Below, piece by piece: positions 32,429-43,532 of a DNA stretch of 64,000 bases (positions are counted from its first letter, which is position 1; every line of letters starts with the position of its first letter). The position numbers were made by a program, and so were the translations under genes. This stretch comes from Phycisphaeraceae bacterium (GTDB lineage: Bacteria; Planctomycetota; Phycisphaerae; Phycisphaerales; Phycisphaeraceae): assembly GCA_020849625.1 (NCBI GenBank), contig JADLFV010000128.1, positions 20,071 through 84,070 of the forward strand, given 5' to 3'. The notes under the pieces are model-generated. The model was not told the DNA's origin and searched no databases. It saw only the letters and a list, made by a program, of their open reading frames with translations.

Positions 32429-34324
32429 ATGAAGTCCACCAACGACCGTACCGACTATCCAATTCGGCCGATCCCGTTCAATCGCGTCAGCATCGACAGC
32501 GGGTTCTGGTCGCCGCGCATCGAGACCAATCGGACGGTGACGATTCCGTATGACTTCGCCAAGTGTCAGGAGACGGGGCGGCTGGCCAACTTCGCGCGGG
32601 CGGGCGGGTTCGAAGATGGGCCGCACGAGGGGCATCGCTTCAACGACTCGGATGTGTTCAAGGTGATCGAGGGCGCAGCGTATTCACTGGCGTTGCACCC
32701 GGATGCGGAGCTGGATGCGTTTCTCGATGACCTGATCGCCAAGATCGCTGCAGCGCAGGAGCCGGACGGTTACCTGTTCACGGCCCGCACGCTGGGCTCG
32801 GATGACAAAACCATCGGCGAACATCGCTGGAGCAACCTTCGCCTCAGCCACGAACTGTACAACGTCGGCCATCTCTACGAGGCGGCTGTGGCCCATTACG
32901 AAGCGACCGGCAAGCGCACGCTGCTGGACGTGGCGCTGCGCAATGCCGACCTTGTGTGCGAAACCTTCGGGCCCAGGCCGGGACAGTTGGTCGATGTGCC
33001 CGGGCATCAGGAGATCGAGATCGGGCTGGTCAAGCTTTACCGCACCACCGGCAAGGATAAATACCTGGACCTGGCGAAATTCTTCCTCGACATGCGCGGC
33101 CGCAGCGATCTGCGCACCACCTATGGCGACTACTGCCAGGACCACGAGCCGATCAAGCAGCAGTCGCAGGCGGTGGGCCATGCCGTGCGGGCGGCCTACA
33201 TGTACGCGGGCATCGCCGAAGTCGCAGCACTCACGGGCGACGGCGAATATCTCGCAGCCATCGATCGCATCTGGCAGGATGAAGTTACCTGCAAGCTTTA
33301 CATCACCGGCGGCATCGGGGCCCGGCACAAGGGTGAAGCGTTCGGCGATGCCTACGAACTGCCCAACGACACCGCCTACAACGAAACCTGTGCCGCCATC
33401 GCCAACGTGCTTTTCAACCAGCGCATGTTCCTGCTGCACGGCGATGCCAAATACATCGACGTGGTCGAGCGCATGATCTACAACGGCTTGCTCAGCGGCG
33501 TCGCGCTGTCGGGCGATCGGTTCTTCTATCCCAATCCGCTGTCGTGGGACGGCGAATATGCGTTCAACATCGGTGAAGTTGGCCGCAGCCCGTGGTTCAA
33601 ATGTTCCTGCTGCCCGGTCAACGTCGTGCGCTTCCTGCCTTCGCTGGGCGGATACATCTATGCCGTCCGCGATCAGCAGGTGTACGTCAATCAGTTCATC
33701 GGCGGCAGCGGGCAGATCGAATTGCCCGTTGGTCCCGTTACGCTCACGCAGCGCAGCGATTATCCGTGGGACGGGCGAATCAATCTGACGGTGCAGGCGC
33801 AAACGCCCCGCCGCTTTGCCCTGCACGTGCGCATCCCCGGCTGGGTGAACGGTCAACCGGTGCCCAGCGATCTTTATCACTACGTCGATCCGACGCCGGC
33901 TGCGTGGACGTTGAACGTCAACGGCCAGACGATCAAGCCGACGCTCGATAATGGTTACGCGGTGATCGAACGGCAGTGGCACGACGGCGACACGGTGCAG
34001 TTGAACCTGGCCATGCCGATCCGGCAGGTGCAGGCCGATGAACGGGTGCAAGCGAATCGCGGGCGGGTGGCGCTGGAGCGTGGGCCGGTGGTTTACTGCG
34101 TGGAGGCGACGGACATGCCGGGGATCGATCTGGATGAGTTGCGTGTGGCGGATGATGCGGCGCTGTCAGCCGAGCATCGCGCCGATCTGCTGGGTGGTGT
34201 GACGGTGCTGACCGGCCAGGCGGGATTGCAAAACGGCAGCGAAACGAACATCATCGCGGTGCCGTATTACGCCTGGGCCAACCGCGCGTTGGGTCCGATG
34301 CAGGTGTGGCAGAACCGCAGGTAA
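32429..34324 (+). CDS. GH127-family glycoside hydrolase (beta-L-arabinofuranosidase type)
   Basis: 631 residues from the ATG at 32429; alternatives at 32423 and 32384 are in frame. GH127 enzymes cleave beta-L-arabinofuranosides by a cysteine nucleophile held by zinc. The hallmark CSCCPVN is present (C392, C394, C395 in this numbering), as is the acid/base-side region NDTAYNETCAAIANVLFNQRM, split around residues 315-335. The N-terminus RPIPFNRVSIDSGFW is typical. No signal peptide is seen, so the protein may act in the cytoplasm on imported oligosaccharides. It begins 44 bases after metG on the same strand, though no functional link is evident. Confidence 0.9.
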   Translation: MKSTNDRTDYPIRPIPFNRVSIDSGFWSPRIETNRTVTIPYDFAKCQETGRLANFARAGGFEDGPHEGHRFNDSDVFKVIEGAAYSLALHPDAELDAFLDDLIAKIAAAQEPDGYLFTARTLGSDDKTIGEHRWSNLRLSHELYNVGHLYEAAVAHYEATGKRTLLDVALRNADLVCETFGPRPGQLVDVPGHQEIEIGLVKLYRTTGKDKYLDLAKFFLDMRGRSDLRTTYGDYCQDHEPIKQQSQAVGHAVRAAYMYAGIAEVAALTGDGEYLAAIDRIWQDEVTCKLYITGGIGARHKGEAFGDAYELPNDTAYNETCAAIANVLFNQRMFLLHGDAKYIDVVERMIYNGLLSGVALSGDRFFYPNPLSWDGEYAFNIGEVGRSPWFKCSCCPVNVVRFLPSLGGYIYAVRDQQVYVNQFIGGSGQIELPVGPVTLTQRSDYPWDGRINLTVQAQTPRRFALHVRIPGWVNGQPVPSDLYHYVDPTPAAWTLNVNGQTIKPTLDNGYAVIERQWHDGDTVQLNLAMPIRQVQADERVQANRGRVALERGPVVYCVEATDMPGIDLDELRVADDAALSAEHRADLLGGVTVLTGQAGLQNGSETNIIAVPYYAWANRALGPMQVWQNRR

Positions 34325-34373
34325 CGCGGCGGTGCCGCGTCGCTTCATGGCGAGCACCGGTTTCCATTACGGA

Positions 34374-35615
34374 TTACACCAGCAGCGCGGCCGGGCTTTC
34401 CAGCAGGCTCTTGAGCGTGGTCAGATACTCGGCAGCCGTGGCGCCGTCGAGCACGCGGTGATCGCAGCCGAGCGTGGCGATCATGCGTCGGCCGACGGCG
34501 AGCTGGCCGTCGCGCACCACCGGCTGTTCGATGGCGGCGCCCACCGCCAGGATCGCAGCCTGCGGCGGATTGATGATGGCGGTGAACTGGGTGACGCCGA
34601 ACATGCCCAGATTGCTGATGGTGATGGTGCCGCCGGACATTTCCTCCTGAGACAGGCCGGCCTCGCGGGCCTTGGCGGCGATGGTTTTGGTCTCTTCGGA
34701 GATCTGGCGCAGGCCTTTGTTCTGCACGTCGCGCAACACGGGCACGATCAGGCCTCCGCCGCGGGCAGCGGGCAGCGCCACCGCGATGCCGACGTTGACC
34801 GAGCCGTGCTGCTGGATCACGTCGCCGGCCCATGAGCTGTTGACGATCGGATGCTGCACGCAGGCCACCGCCACGGCCCGGGTGACAAAGTCGCTGACCG
34901 AGAGCTTGACCTGCTGATTGGCCAGTTGCTCGTTGAGTGTCTGACGCAGGTCGAGCAGGCTGTCCATATCGATGGGCATGGCGACGGTGAACTGCGGAAT
35001 TGTGGTGACCGATTCGACCAGGCGGCGGGCGATGGTCTTACGCATGTTGGAAAGGGCAATGGTTTTGCCTTCCAGCGTTGCGGGGGCGGGAGCGGACGGT
35101 TTCGAGTTTCGAGTTTCGAGTTTCGAGTTTTTCTCTTGCAGGACGTCGCGTTTGATGATGCGGCCGCCGGGGCCGGTGCCCTGGATGGTGCTCAGGTCGA
35201 TGCCCTTTTCATCGGCGATGGCGCGGGCGACGGGGCTGACCAGCAGGCGGGCGCCGTCGGAAGAGGGTGCGGAGGCAGAAGCGGCGCGTTTGGCGGGGGC
35301 ATCCGAGGCTTCGCTGCGCTCAGCCTGCGGCTTGGCGGTAGTTTCGGAGGTGGAAGCGGCGGGTTGGGCATCTGCGCCATTGCCGTTGAGCACGAGGATG
35401 ACCTGGCCCACGGGCACGGTCTGGCCCTCTTCGACGTTGATGGCGGTCACGGTGCCGTCGTCGAAGGCCTGCAGCTCCATGGTGGCTTTATCGGTCTCGA
35501 CGTCCGCCAGGTGATCGCCGGAGGCCACGGTGTCGCCGACCTTGACCCGCCATTTGACGAGTGTGCCCTCTTCCATGGTGTCGGACAGGCGGGGCATTTC
35601 GATGGAAATGGACAT
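34374..35615 (-). CDS. Dihydrolipoamide acetyltransferase, E2 of the pyruvate dehydrogenase type
   Basis: 413 residues from the ATG at 35615. Order: lipoyl domain (1-80) with lipoyl-lysine K43 in ETDKATM; a linker (80-125); peripheral subunit-binding domain (~130-165, VSPVARAIADEKGIDL, GTGPGGRI); a second linker; catalytic domain (~185-413) with the active-site CDHRVLDGA. Length and SPVARxxA favour pyruvate over 2-oxoglutarate specificity, but that is inference. Both linkers carry translated repeats: AERSEASD (about 102-109) and NSKLETRNSK (about 167-176), the latter from four CGAAACT units. No E1 or E3 gene is adjacent. Confidence 0.93.
   Translation of the reverse strand: MSISIEMPRLSDTMEEGTLVKWRVKVGDTVASGDHLADVETDKATMELQAFDDGTVTAINVEEGQTVPVGQVILVLNGNGADAQPAASTSETTAKPQAERSEASDAPAKRAASASAPSSDGARLLVSPVARAIADEKGIDLSTIQGTGPGGRIIKRDVLQEKNSKLETRNSKPSAPAPATLEGKTIALSNMRKTIARRLVESVTTIPQFTVAMPIDMDSLLDLRQTLNEQLANQQVKLSVSDFVTRAVAVACVQHPIVNSSWAGDVIQQHGSVNVGIAVALPAARGGGLIVPVLRDVQNKGLRQISEETKTIAAKAREAGLSQEEMSGGTITISNLGMFGVTQFTAIINPPQAAILAVGAAIEQPVVRDGQLAVGRRMIATLGCDHRVLDGATAAEYLTTLKSLLESPAALLV
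35100..35133. repeat. Heptamer array in frame within the E2 gene
   Basis: Four copies of CGAGTTT (complement AAACTCG) in the linker, giving the peptide NSKLETRNSK. Three 7-base units make seven codons, so the array encodes a heptapeptide repeat. Confidence 0.92.
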
Positions 35616-35683
35616 AGGCGGGGCCACTCCTGGGGTAACGATGATCTGCAGGTCTTATCGTAGCAGGCGGCGGTCGGAGGCGC

Positions 35684-35718
35684 AAAAAAAAGAGCCTCGG
35701 CAATTGTGGCCGAGGCTC
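35684..35718 (-). terminator. Intrinsic terminator downstream of the first PEP-CTERM-like gene
   Basis: On the minus strand GAGCCTCGGC (35709-35718) pairs with GCCGAGGCTC (35692-35701) around a seven-base loop and is followed by TTTTTTTT (35684-35691). It lies 28 bases beyond the stop at 35746. Confidence 0.95.
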
Positions 35719-35745
35719 CAGTGGGGGGTTGATTGCGGATCAGGA

Positions 35746-36441
35746 TCAGTGCCGGCGACGGCGGCGGGCCGCGAGCAGGCCGATCAGGGCCAGGCCGGCC
35801 GCAGCGGAGGCGGGGGTGGGGATGGCCACGACCGGATCGTCCTCGCCACCGGTGGGGTCCAGGGAGCCGAGGGTGGTCAGGTCGATGTTGGTGGTGCGAC
35901 CTTCGTTGTCGATGTTGATCATGTGGGCGACGATGCCGCCGGTGCCGGCCAGCAGGTCGAGCACGTCGTCGAGAACGGTGCCGCCGACCTTGGTAAAGCT
36001 GACGGTCAGCGATTCAAGGGCGCCGTTGAGGATGCCGTTGGCGATCTTGGTCGGATCATCGGTGCCGACGGCGCGATAGTAGGCGAAGCTGCCGGTCCAG
36101 CCGATGTCGCTGGCAAACGGCGGGTCGGAGACGATGGTGGCGGGACGATAGTCAACGCCAGCCGACTCGGTCAGCGTACCGGCCCCGGCCAGGACGCTGG
36201 CGAAGCTGTGGTCGAAGTAGATCTTGGTGATCGAGGAGGTGATGGTCGAGTCGTTGGTGAAGGTGAAGCTGTAGCCCGCACCGGTGTCGATCACGTTGAC
36301 ATTGACGTGGCTGGCGGTCAGGTCGGAGCCGTTGGCCTTGGTGTTGTTGTAGATGTTCAGGCCCACCGAAGCGGCGTGGGCAGCCGCGCCCATGGCGCCC
36401 AGCACGGTGACGGTCAGGATGGTTGCTTTGAAGCGCTTCAT
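35746..36441 (-). CDS. Secreted protein with PEP-CTERM-like sorting tail, copy 1
   Basis: 231 residues from the ATG at 36441, preceded by AGAAAGGCGG. Signal peptide MKRFKATILTVTVLGAMGAAAHA. The mature part is small beta-rich domain of unknown function (YSFTFTNDSTITSSITKIYF). The C-terminus has the tripartite sorting form: IPTPASAAAG, a hydrophobic run LALIGLLAA and RRRRRH, resembling PEP-CTERM/PTPA-CTERM signals recognised by exosortases in other bacteria. The next gene upstream encodes a paralogue of the same length. No exosortase gene is in the window. A strong terminator follows. Confidence 0.85.
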   Translation of the reverse strand: MKRFKATILTVTVLGAMGAAAHAASVGLNIYNNTKANGSDLTASHVNVNVIDTGAGYSFTFTNDSTITSSITKIYFDHSFASVLAGAGTLTESAGVDYRPATIVSDPPFASDIGWTGSFAYYRAVGTDDPTKIANGILNGALESLTVSFTKVGGTVLDDVLDLLAGTGGIVAHMINIDNEGRTTNIDLTTLGSLDPTGGEDDPVVAIPTPASAAAGLALIGLLAARRRRRH

Positions 36442-36660
36442 TCGGTTGCCGCCTTTCTTCATCAGTCACTTACGGACGGTTGGGGTGCATGCTGACTCGC
36501 GCCCCGAAACATGGCTGCATCAAGCAAGCCCCCAGCCGGGGGGAAGTCAAGCGATTGGCGACAAGATGGCGTGATCGGCGTTGGGGTGATGAGGCGGGCA
36601 CGTTCCGTCACGATCAGTCAAACGGGGCAAAGGGTGAGGATGATGAGGCTGAGTCAGCGC

Positions 36661-36695
36661 AATAAAAGAGCCTCGACTTGGGGAAAGCCGAGGCT
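36661..36695 (-). terminator. Intrinsic terminator downstream of the second PEP-CTERM-like gene
   Basis: On the minus strand AGCCTCG (36689-36695) pairs with CGAGGCT (36669-36675), followed by CTTTTATT. The stem sequence is the same as in the terminator at 35684-35718, as expected if the gene and its terminator were duplicated together. Confidence 0.85.
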
Positions 36696-36751
36696 GCTGG
36701 GGTCAGCATACTCACTGGGGGAAGCGAGTATGCGGGGCTGGTGAGATTATA

Positions 36752-37447
36752 TCAGGCCTTCTGGCGGCGTCGAGAAGCCAGGATGCTCATGAGGGCCAGG
36801 CCGGCCGCAGCGGAAGCGGGGGTCGGGATCACGGGGGTGCCCGTGTCATCGCCGCCACCGGGGCCCTGCGTGCCCGCGTAGGTGCTCAGGTTGACGTTGG
36901 TCTCCAGGCCGTTACCTTCGAGGTTGGCCAGGTGGGCCACGATGCCGCCGGTGCTGGTCAGCAGGTCGAGCACGTCCTGCAGGCTGCCGCCGACCTTGGC
37001 GAACTTGACCACGAGCATTTCCGAGCCGCCATTGTCGATGCCGTTGGCGATCTTCTCAGCGTCGGTGATGCCGGCGGAGCGGCCTAGGAGCATCGTGCTT
37101 GTCCAGCCGATGTTGCCGCTGAAAGGCGGATTGACGAGGCCGGCAGCTTCGCCGTAGCTCACGCCGGCGGTGCTGTTGGTGCTGGTCACAGCCCCCAGCA
37201 CGCTGGACAGGCTGTTGTCGAAGTACAGCTTGGTGATCGAAGACAGGATCGAGGAATCATTGGTGAAGGTGAATTTGTATTCACTTCCCACATCCCAGAC
37301 CTTGACGTTGACCGCGGTCGCGGCGGTGTTGGTTCCGCCGGCCTTGGCCGTGTTGTAGAGGTTCATCCCGACTGTCGCCGCGTTGGCGATTCCAGCCGAG
37401 AAGGCGAAGGCCGCTGACAGAGCCAGAGTTTTGACTGTCCGTTTCAT
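36752..37447 (-). CDS. Secreted protein with PEP-CTERM-like sorting tail, copy 2
   Basis: 231 residues from the ATG at 37447, with AGAAAGG upstream. Signal peptide MKRTVKTLALSAAFAFSAGIANA. It is a paralogue of the next gene downstream: both share VGxNxYN at the mature start, YxFTFTNDS, the KIANGI block, a DVLDLL..TGGIVAH block and the tail PTPASAAAGLAL with a basic end (ASRRRQKA). This is a tandem duplication with diverged sequence. The two genes have separate promoters and terminators. Probably an extracellular or surface protein; function unknown. Confidence 0.85.
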   Translation of the reverse strand: MKRTVKTLALSAAFAFSAGIANAATVGMNLYNTAKAGGTNTAATAVNVKVWDVGSEYKFTFTNDSSILSSITKLYFDNSLSSVLGAVTSTNSTAGVSYGEAAGLVNPPFSGNIGWTSTMLLGRSAGITDAEKIANGIDNGGSEMLVVKFAKVGGSLQDVLDLLTSTGGIVAHLANLEGNGLETNVNLSTYAGTQGPGGGDDTGTPVIPTPASAAAGLALMSILASRRRQKA

Positions 37448-38026
37448 GATGAACACCTTTCTCGAAACTAAAAATACCCTCACTGGTTTGTAACCGATAA
37501 CCGATATCTGAACACGGATCGCAACCGATCCACTGCACGTCCGCTATTCAGCCCGACGTCCGGGCTGGTGTCAAATCTTTTCTGCCACACCTGGGGGATT
37601 TCCCCAATACGATTTGACCCACCACACGTTCAATTGGCGAGCATAGTTTAGTCTAAAGATTCCATAAATGCAAGATAATCGGACCTAAAAAGTGGATTTT
37701 CGCCGACCTGCAACTGCTGGCTGGAGCGTAACCTGTGGTGTTTCTGCAACGTCCGGTAATCCCGGCCACGGCGCTGAACGGCGCTCCCCTTTCACCCCGC
37801 TCATAGACGGGCTATCTCCAAGCCCGGCTGGAAAATCTTCTGAAATTTTTTTTCTCGTCCATTTTTTTCTGTGGGTATTTGATCCCACAGCCAATGACCG
37901 GGTCCATGGGGGATCATTTCACCCATAAAACAGTCCGGCCGCTAAGCTGATGTCTCTGCATTCGGCCAGGTTGGCCGGGTGTGTGGATCGTACTTGCTTG
38001 CCCAAACCTCCAGCAGGAACACGGTT
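37448..38026. promoter_or_regulatory. 579-base gap upstream of PEP-CTERM-like copy 2 and the esterase gene
   Basis: No gene is supported here. Near the leftward gene are three direct copies of AACCGAT (37492-37498, 37499-37505, 37523-37529), a candidate regulator-binding array. A hairpin CAGCCCG/CGGGCTG is at 37549-37567. Bases 37616-37690 are AT-rich (AGTTTAGTCTAAAGATTCC) and could hold a promoter. Bases 37840-37875 have three T-runs on the plus strand. The last 100 bases lead into the esterase gene without an obvious ribosome site. Confidence 0.4.
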
Positions 38027-39649
38027 ATGACGCGCAAATGCTCTTGGGTACTGATGGGGATGTTGCTGTTGACAGGAACCTGGGGCTTCGCCCAAGCCGC
38101 GACGCCCGCGCAAGTGCCCGCAGAGGAAGCGGGAACCGAAAAGTTATCGGACGCTCCGGCTCTGCTGATGTCAGGCCTGTTTAGTGACGGAGCTGTGCTC
38201 GCGGCCGACCATCCGCTGGCGATCTGGGGTCTGTCCAGCAAGGGCGCCACCGTGCGGGTGATGCTGGACTCTGACAGCGCTTCGACCCAAGTGGCTGACG
38301 ACGGACGTTGGCGCGTCGTGCTGCCGCCTCACCCCGCCAGCGAGCCTGGCCAGTCGCACGAACTGCGCGTCGAAGCCCAGCGCGGCCAGCAGACGATCAC
38401 CGAAACGCGACAGAACCTAGTGTTCGGCGATCTGTGGCTGTGTGCCGGGCAATCGAACATGGAGCGCCCGATCAGCGACACCGATGGCGCAGATCAAACT
38501 GCCATCCACGCGGATGATCCGCTGCTGCGTGTGCTGGTGGTGCCCGAGCGCGGCCTCAATCACCCCGCTCGACATCTCGACAGCCAGTGGATCATCGTGG
38601 ATGCCGCCCACGTGCGCGATCTGCCGGCCATACCGATCTACTTCGGACTGGGATTGCGACAACACGTCACGAGCCCCATCGGCCTGATCGTGTCCACCGC
38701 CTCCGGCAGCCGCTGCGAAGCGTGGATCGAAGCCACTCAACTTCGCCGACAGCCGCAGTTCACCGAGCTGTTCACCGACGCGACCGCGTTCATCCAATCC
38801 GTGCGCCAACGCAAGGCTGAAAAGCCCTCCACCAGCGAACCGGCTGAACAGGTCGAGCAGGCTGATATTCAGGACCCCAATGCAGAACTGGCCGATGAGG
38901 GCATCACCACCGTCCGCCTTTATCGCAAGCGCGCGCCGGGCGTGCTGTACAACGGCATGATCGATCCGTTGCGCGGACTTCATCTGCGCGGCATCGCCTG
39001 GTATCAGGGCGAATCCAACACCCGCCGCCCCGAGCAGTACAGCCTGCTGCTGACGGAACTGCTGAACAACTGGCGGCGAACGTTCGACAACAACGCGCTG
39101 CCGATTGCCGTGGTGCAGTTGCCCAAGTTCGATGCCGGCCAGGAGGAAGGCATCGACATGTGGGCCCAACTGCGCGAAGCTCAGCGCACCACCTGTCTGG
39201 CGGCCGAGGGTGTCGGATTGATCGTGACCCTCGACCTGGGCGACGGCACGCAGCGCCATCCCTCGCTCAAGCAGCCGGTCGGTCAACGCCTGGCCGATTG
39301 GGCCCTGTCACAGGTGTACGGCCAACCCGCCGCTTATCCCGGCCCGCAACCAATCGAGGCCCGCCGTGACGGCGTGCTGGTGCGCGTGCGCTTCGAGGTC
39401 AATCAGTCAACGCTGACCACCCGCGACAGCCAGGGGCCGCGCATGTTCGAGTTGCTCGACGCCCAGGGCGCGGTGTCGCCCGTGGAAGCGACCATCGACG
39501 GGCCGGCGGTGCTGCTGAACGTACCGCCCGATTTCCAGCCCACGGCCGTGCGCTACGCATGGTCCAACAATCCAACTCAAGCCAACCTGTGCGACACCCG
39601 CGGCCTGCCCAGCACACCCTTTCAACTGCCGGTGCAGGATCAACACTGA
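38027..39649 (+). CDS. Sialate O-acetylesterase-like SGNH esterase
   Basis: 540 residues from the ATG at 38027. Signal peptide of about 25 residues (VLMGMLLLTGTWGFAQA). An Ig-like beta domain (~40-120) precedes the SGNH/SASA core. Catalytic blocks: LWLCAGQSNME with the nucleophile Ser, STASGSRCEAWI, IAWYQGESNTRR, and the C-terminal LGDGTQRHPSLKQPVG with the Asp/His pair. The enzyme class removes acetyl groups from sialic acid or plant polysaccharides; exported planctomycete members probably act on acetylated glycans. Together with the GH127 gene 4 kb away it points to polysaccharide breakdown. Confidence 0.9.
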   Translation: MTRKCSWVLMGMLLLTGTWGFAQAATPAQVPAEEAGTEKLSDAPALLMSGLFSDGAVLAADHPLAIWGLSSKGATVRVMLDSDSASTQVADDGRWRVVLPPHPASEPGQSHELRVEAQRGQQTITETRQNLVFGDLWLCAGQSNMERPISDTDGADQTAIHADDPLLRVLVVPERGLNHPARHLDSQWIIVDAAHVRDLPAIPIYFGLGLRQHVTSPIGLIVSTASGSRCEAWIEATQLRRQPQFTELFTDATAFIQSVRQRKAEKPSTSEPAEQVEQADIQDPNAELADEGITTVRLYRKRAPGVLYNGMIDPLRGLHLRGIAWYQGESNTRRPEQYSLLLTELLNNWRRTFDNNALPIAVVQLPKFDAGQEEGIDMWAQLREAQRTTCLAAEGVGLIVTLDLGDGTQRHPSLKQPVGQRLADWALSQVYGQPAAYPGPQPIEARRDGVLVRVRFEVNQSTLTTRDSQGPRMFELLDAQGAVSPVEATIDGPAVLLNVPPDFQPTAVRYAWSNNPTQANLCDTRGLPSTPFQLPVQDQH

Positions 39650-39684
39650 AGGCCCATCAGCTGGCAGAGTGCTGCCGGGCTAAG

Positions 39685-40872
39685 ATGCTCCTGATGATCA
39701 CACCCTATCGCCAATGGGGAATTGATCTCGATCCGCAGTCGGTGCGGCAGATGGAGATCGCCTGCGCGCTGCCGGTGACCGTGCGCGGGGCGCTGATGCC
39801 TGATGCCCATGTGGGCTACGGCTTGCCCATCGGCGGGGTGCTGGCGACGCAGAATGCGGTGATTCCCTATGCCGTGGGCGTGGACATCGCCTGCCGGGTG
39901 AAACTGAGCGTGTTCGACATTCCGGTTGAGAAGCTGGCGAGCAAACAAGATTTATTCCGGGGGGCGATTGAAAGAGAAACACGCTTCGGCATCGGGGCGC
40001 AATTCACCAAACAGCAGCGCGAACACGCCGTGATGGATCACGACTGGTCCGTCTCGCCCATCACCAGGCGGAACAAAGACAAAGCCCACGCCCAACTGGG
40101 TAGCTCCGGCTCCGGCACCCACTTCGTCGAATTCGGCATCCTGACCCCCGGAAGTGTGGGAAGTGTTGTGTTGGGATTGGAGCCAGACAAGACGTATCTC
40201 GCCCTGCTCTCGCATTCCGGCAGTCGCGGCACCGGCGCGCAGGTGTGCGATCACTACTCCAAACTCGCCATGAGCAAACATCCCGAACTGTCCAACGAAG
40301 CGCGGCACCTGGCGTGGCTGGATATGGACGGCGCCGAAGGACAGGAATACTGGGCGGCCATGAACCTGATGGGCGAATACGCCAGCGCCAATCACGCCTG
40401 CATTCACGAGGCCATCGCCCGCCATCTTGGGGCGACGGTGCTGGTGAGCGTGGAGAACCATCACAACTTCGCCTGGCGCGAACGACATGCCGGCCGCGAT
40501 GTCATCGTGCATCGCAAAGGTGCGACACCGGCCGATGCTGGCGCGCTGGGTGTGATCCCCGGCTCAATGGCGTCGCCGTGCTACGTGGTGCGCGGCAGGG
40601 GCGATGAAGGTTCGCTGCGCTCGGCGGCGCACGGGGCCGGACGCGTGATGTCGCGCCGCCAGGCCAAGCGCACTTTTCGTTGGCAGCAGGTGCAGCCGCT
40701 GCTTCAACAGCGCGGCGTGACGTTGCTCAGCGCGGGACTGGACGAGGTGCCGCAGGTTTACAAGGACATCGACGCAGTGATGGCCGCCCAGGGCGACCTG
40801 GTGGAAGCAATCGCCCGCTTCGATCCCAGGCTGGTCAAAATGGCCCCCGCCGGCGAACGCGCGGAAGACTGA
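39685..40872 (+). CDS. rtcB: RtcB-family RNA ligase
   Basis: 395 residues from the ATG at 39685; 39694 is equally possible. RtcB joins 2',3'-cyclic phosphate (or 3'-phosphate) and 5'-OH RNA ends with GTP and Mn. Signatures: PDAHVGYGLPIGGVLAT, YAVGVDIACRVKLS, GSSGSGTHFVEFG, SHSGSRGTGA, VENHHNFAWRE, RKGATPADAG, and the guanylylated His in AAHGAGRVMSR. All metal-binding residues appear in place. It is the shorter form common in bacteria. No archease or rtcA/rtcR partner is adjacent. Confidence 0.95.
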   Translation: MLLMITPYRQWGIDLDPQSVRQMEIACALPVTVRGALMPDAHVGYGLPIGGVLATQNAVIPYAVGVDIACRVKLSVFDIPVEKLASKQDLFRGAIERETRFGIGAQFTKQQREHAVMDHDWSVSPITRRNKDKAHAQLGSSGSGTHFVEFGILTPGSVGSVVLGLEPDKTYLALLSHSGSRGTGAQVCDHYSKLAMSKHPELSNEARHLAWLDMDGAEGQEYWAAMNLMGEYASANHACIHEAIARHLGATVLVSVENHHNFAWRERHAGRDVIVHRKGATPADAGALGVIPGSMASPCYVVRGRGDEGSLRSAAHGAGRVMSRRQAKRTFRWQQVQPLLQQRGVTLLSAGLDEVPQVYKDIDAVMAAQGDLVEAIARFDPRLVKMAPAGERAED

Positions 40873-41259
40873 CGCCCATCGGATACCTCTTGAAACAATC
40901 TACGGACCTCATGCGCATGTTGCGAACACAGTCTATGTATTAAGTTAATACTAATCCTGTTGCGTCCCGGCTCCAGGGGTTTGTGTATGAGATATGGGTG
41001 ACGGTGAGGCGGGGCAGTGTGGTGGTCGCTGGCTTGTGAGGCTGGGACCGGGGTTGCAGCACGGCGGCGGGGCAAGGGGGCGAAACGGCTGAAATCGGCT
41101 GCAATCGGGGTCGCGCAGGATGGCAAAGTGAGACAGGATAGAGCGATTCTTGCAGAATGCGCCGGTAGCGGTAACCGCCTTGCCGGGGCGGGCGTGTCCC
41201 CTTATGCTTAACAGCTTCGGCGTTATCACCCCGCATACCCCAATCATGGAGTTTGATTC
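40873..41259. promoter_or_regulatory. 387-base gap upstream of acs
   Basis: No gene is supported. It starts with an AT-rich patch around 40930-40950 (ATGTATTAAGTTAATACTAAT), which includes the palindrome TATTAAGTTAATA (imperfect centre), a plausible promoter or operator. Bases 41020-41120 are G-rich on the plus strand. Around 41165-41180 is GGTAGCGGTAACCGCC with the core GCGGTAACCGC. The long leader before acs suggests regulation but no known riboswitch consensus is recognised. Confidence 0.4.
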
Positions 41260-43242
<1,983 letters not shown>

Positions 43243-43288
43243 TCGCGGCGGAGGCCGGTTCACCGGCCGTGGTTTGATTCTTCTGAAC

Positions 43289-43324
43289 GAAAAAGGACAC
43301 CCCCGCACCGATACGGGGGTGTCC
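43289..43324 (-). terminator. Strong hairpin terminator between acs and the leftward gene
   Basis: GGACACCCCCG (43295-43305) pairs perfectly with CGGGGGTGTCC (43314-43324) around an eight-base loop. The T-tract (43290-43294) is on the minus strand, so it best serves the leftward gene ending at 43533, but the hairpin may also end acs transcripts. Confidence 0.9.
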
Positions 43325-43532
43325 TGCATGAATGGGTGGTGTGGCTCACGCGCCACGGGATCGAAAACAAGTTTTCAGCACCGTCTGGTGCCGCGGGTAG
43401 AGTTGCAACTGCCGTGCCAATCCATGATGTGGCGTTTGCAGCCGATCCGCGGGCTTTTATCTGCCCGGCGATTGCTCATTGGGTGCGCGCAAGACATGCA
43501 CCAGCCATCGTCATGCACAAAAAAAAGGCGAC

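Noticed and set aside
32684..34051. A 455-codon minus-strand open frame inside the GH127 gene
   Set aside because: The GH127 frame has unambiguous family motifs; the antisense frame has none.
43289..43324. Terminator assigned to acs
   Set aside because: The stem is perfect but the T-tract is on the minus strand, so I assign it mainly to the leftward gene.
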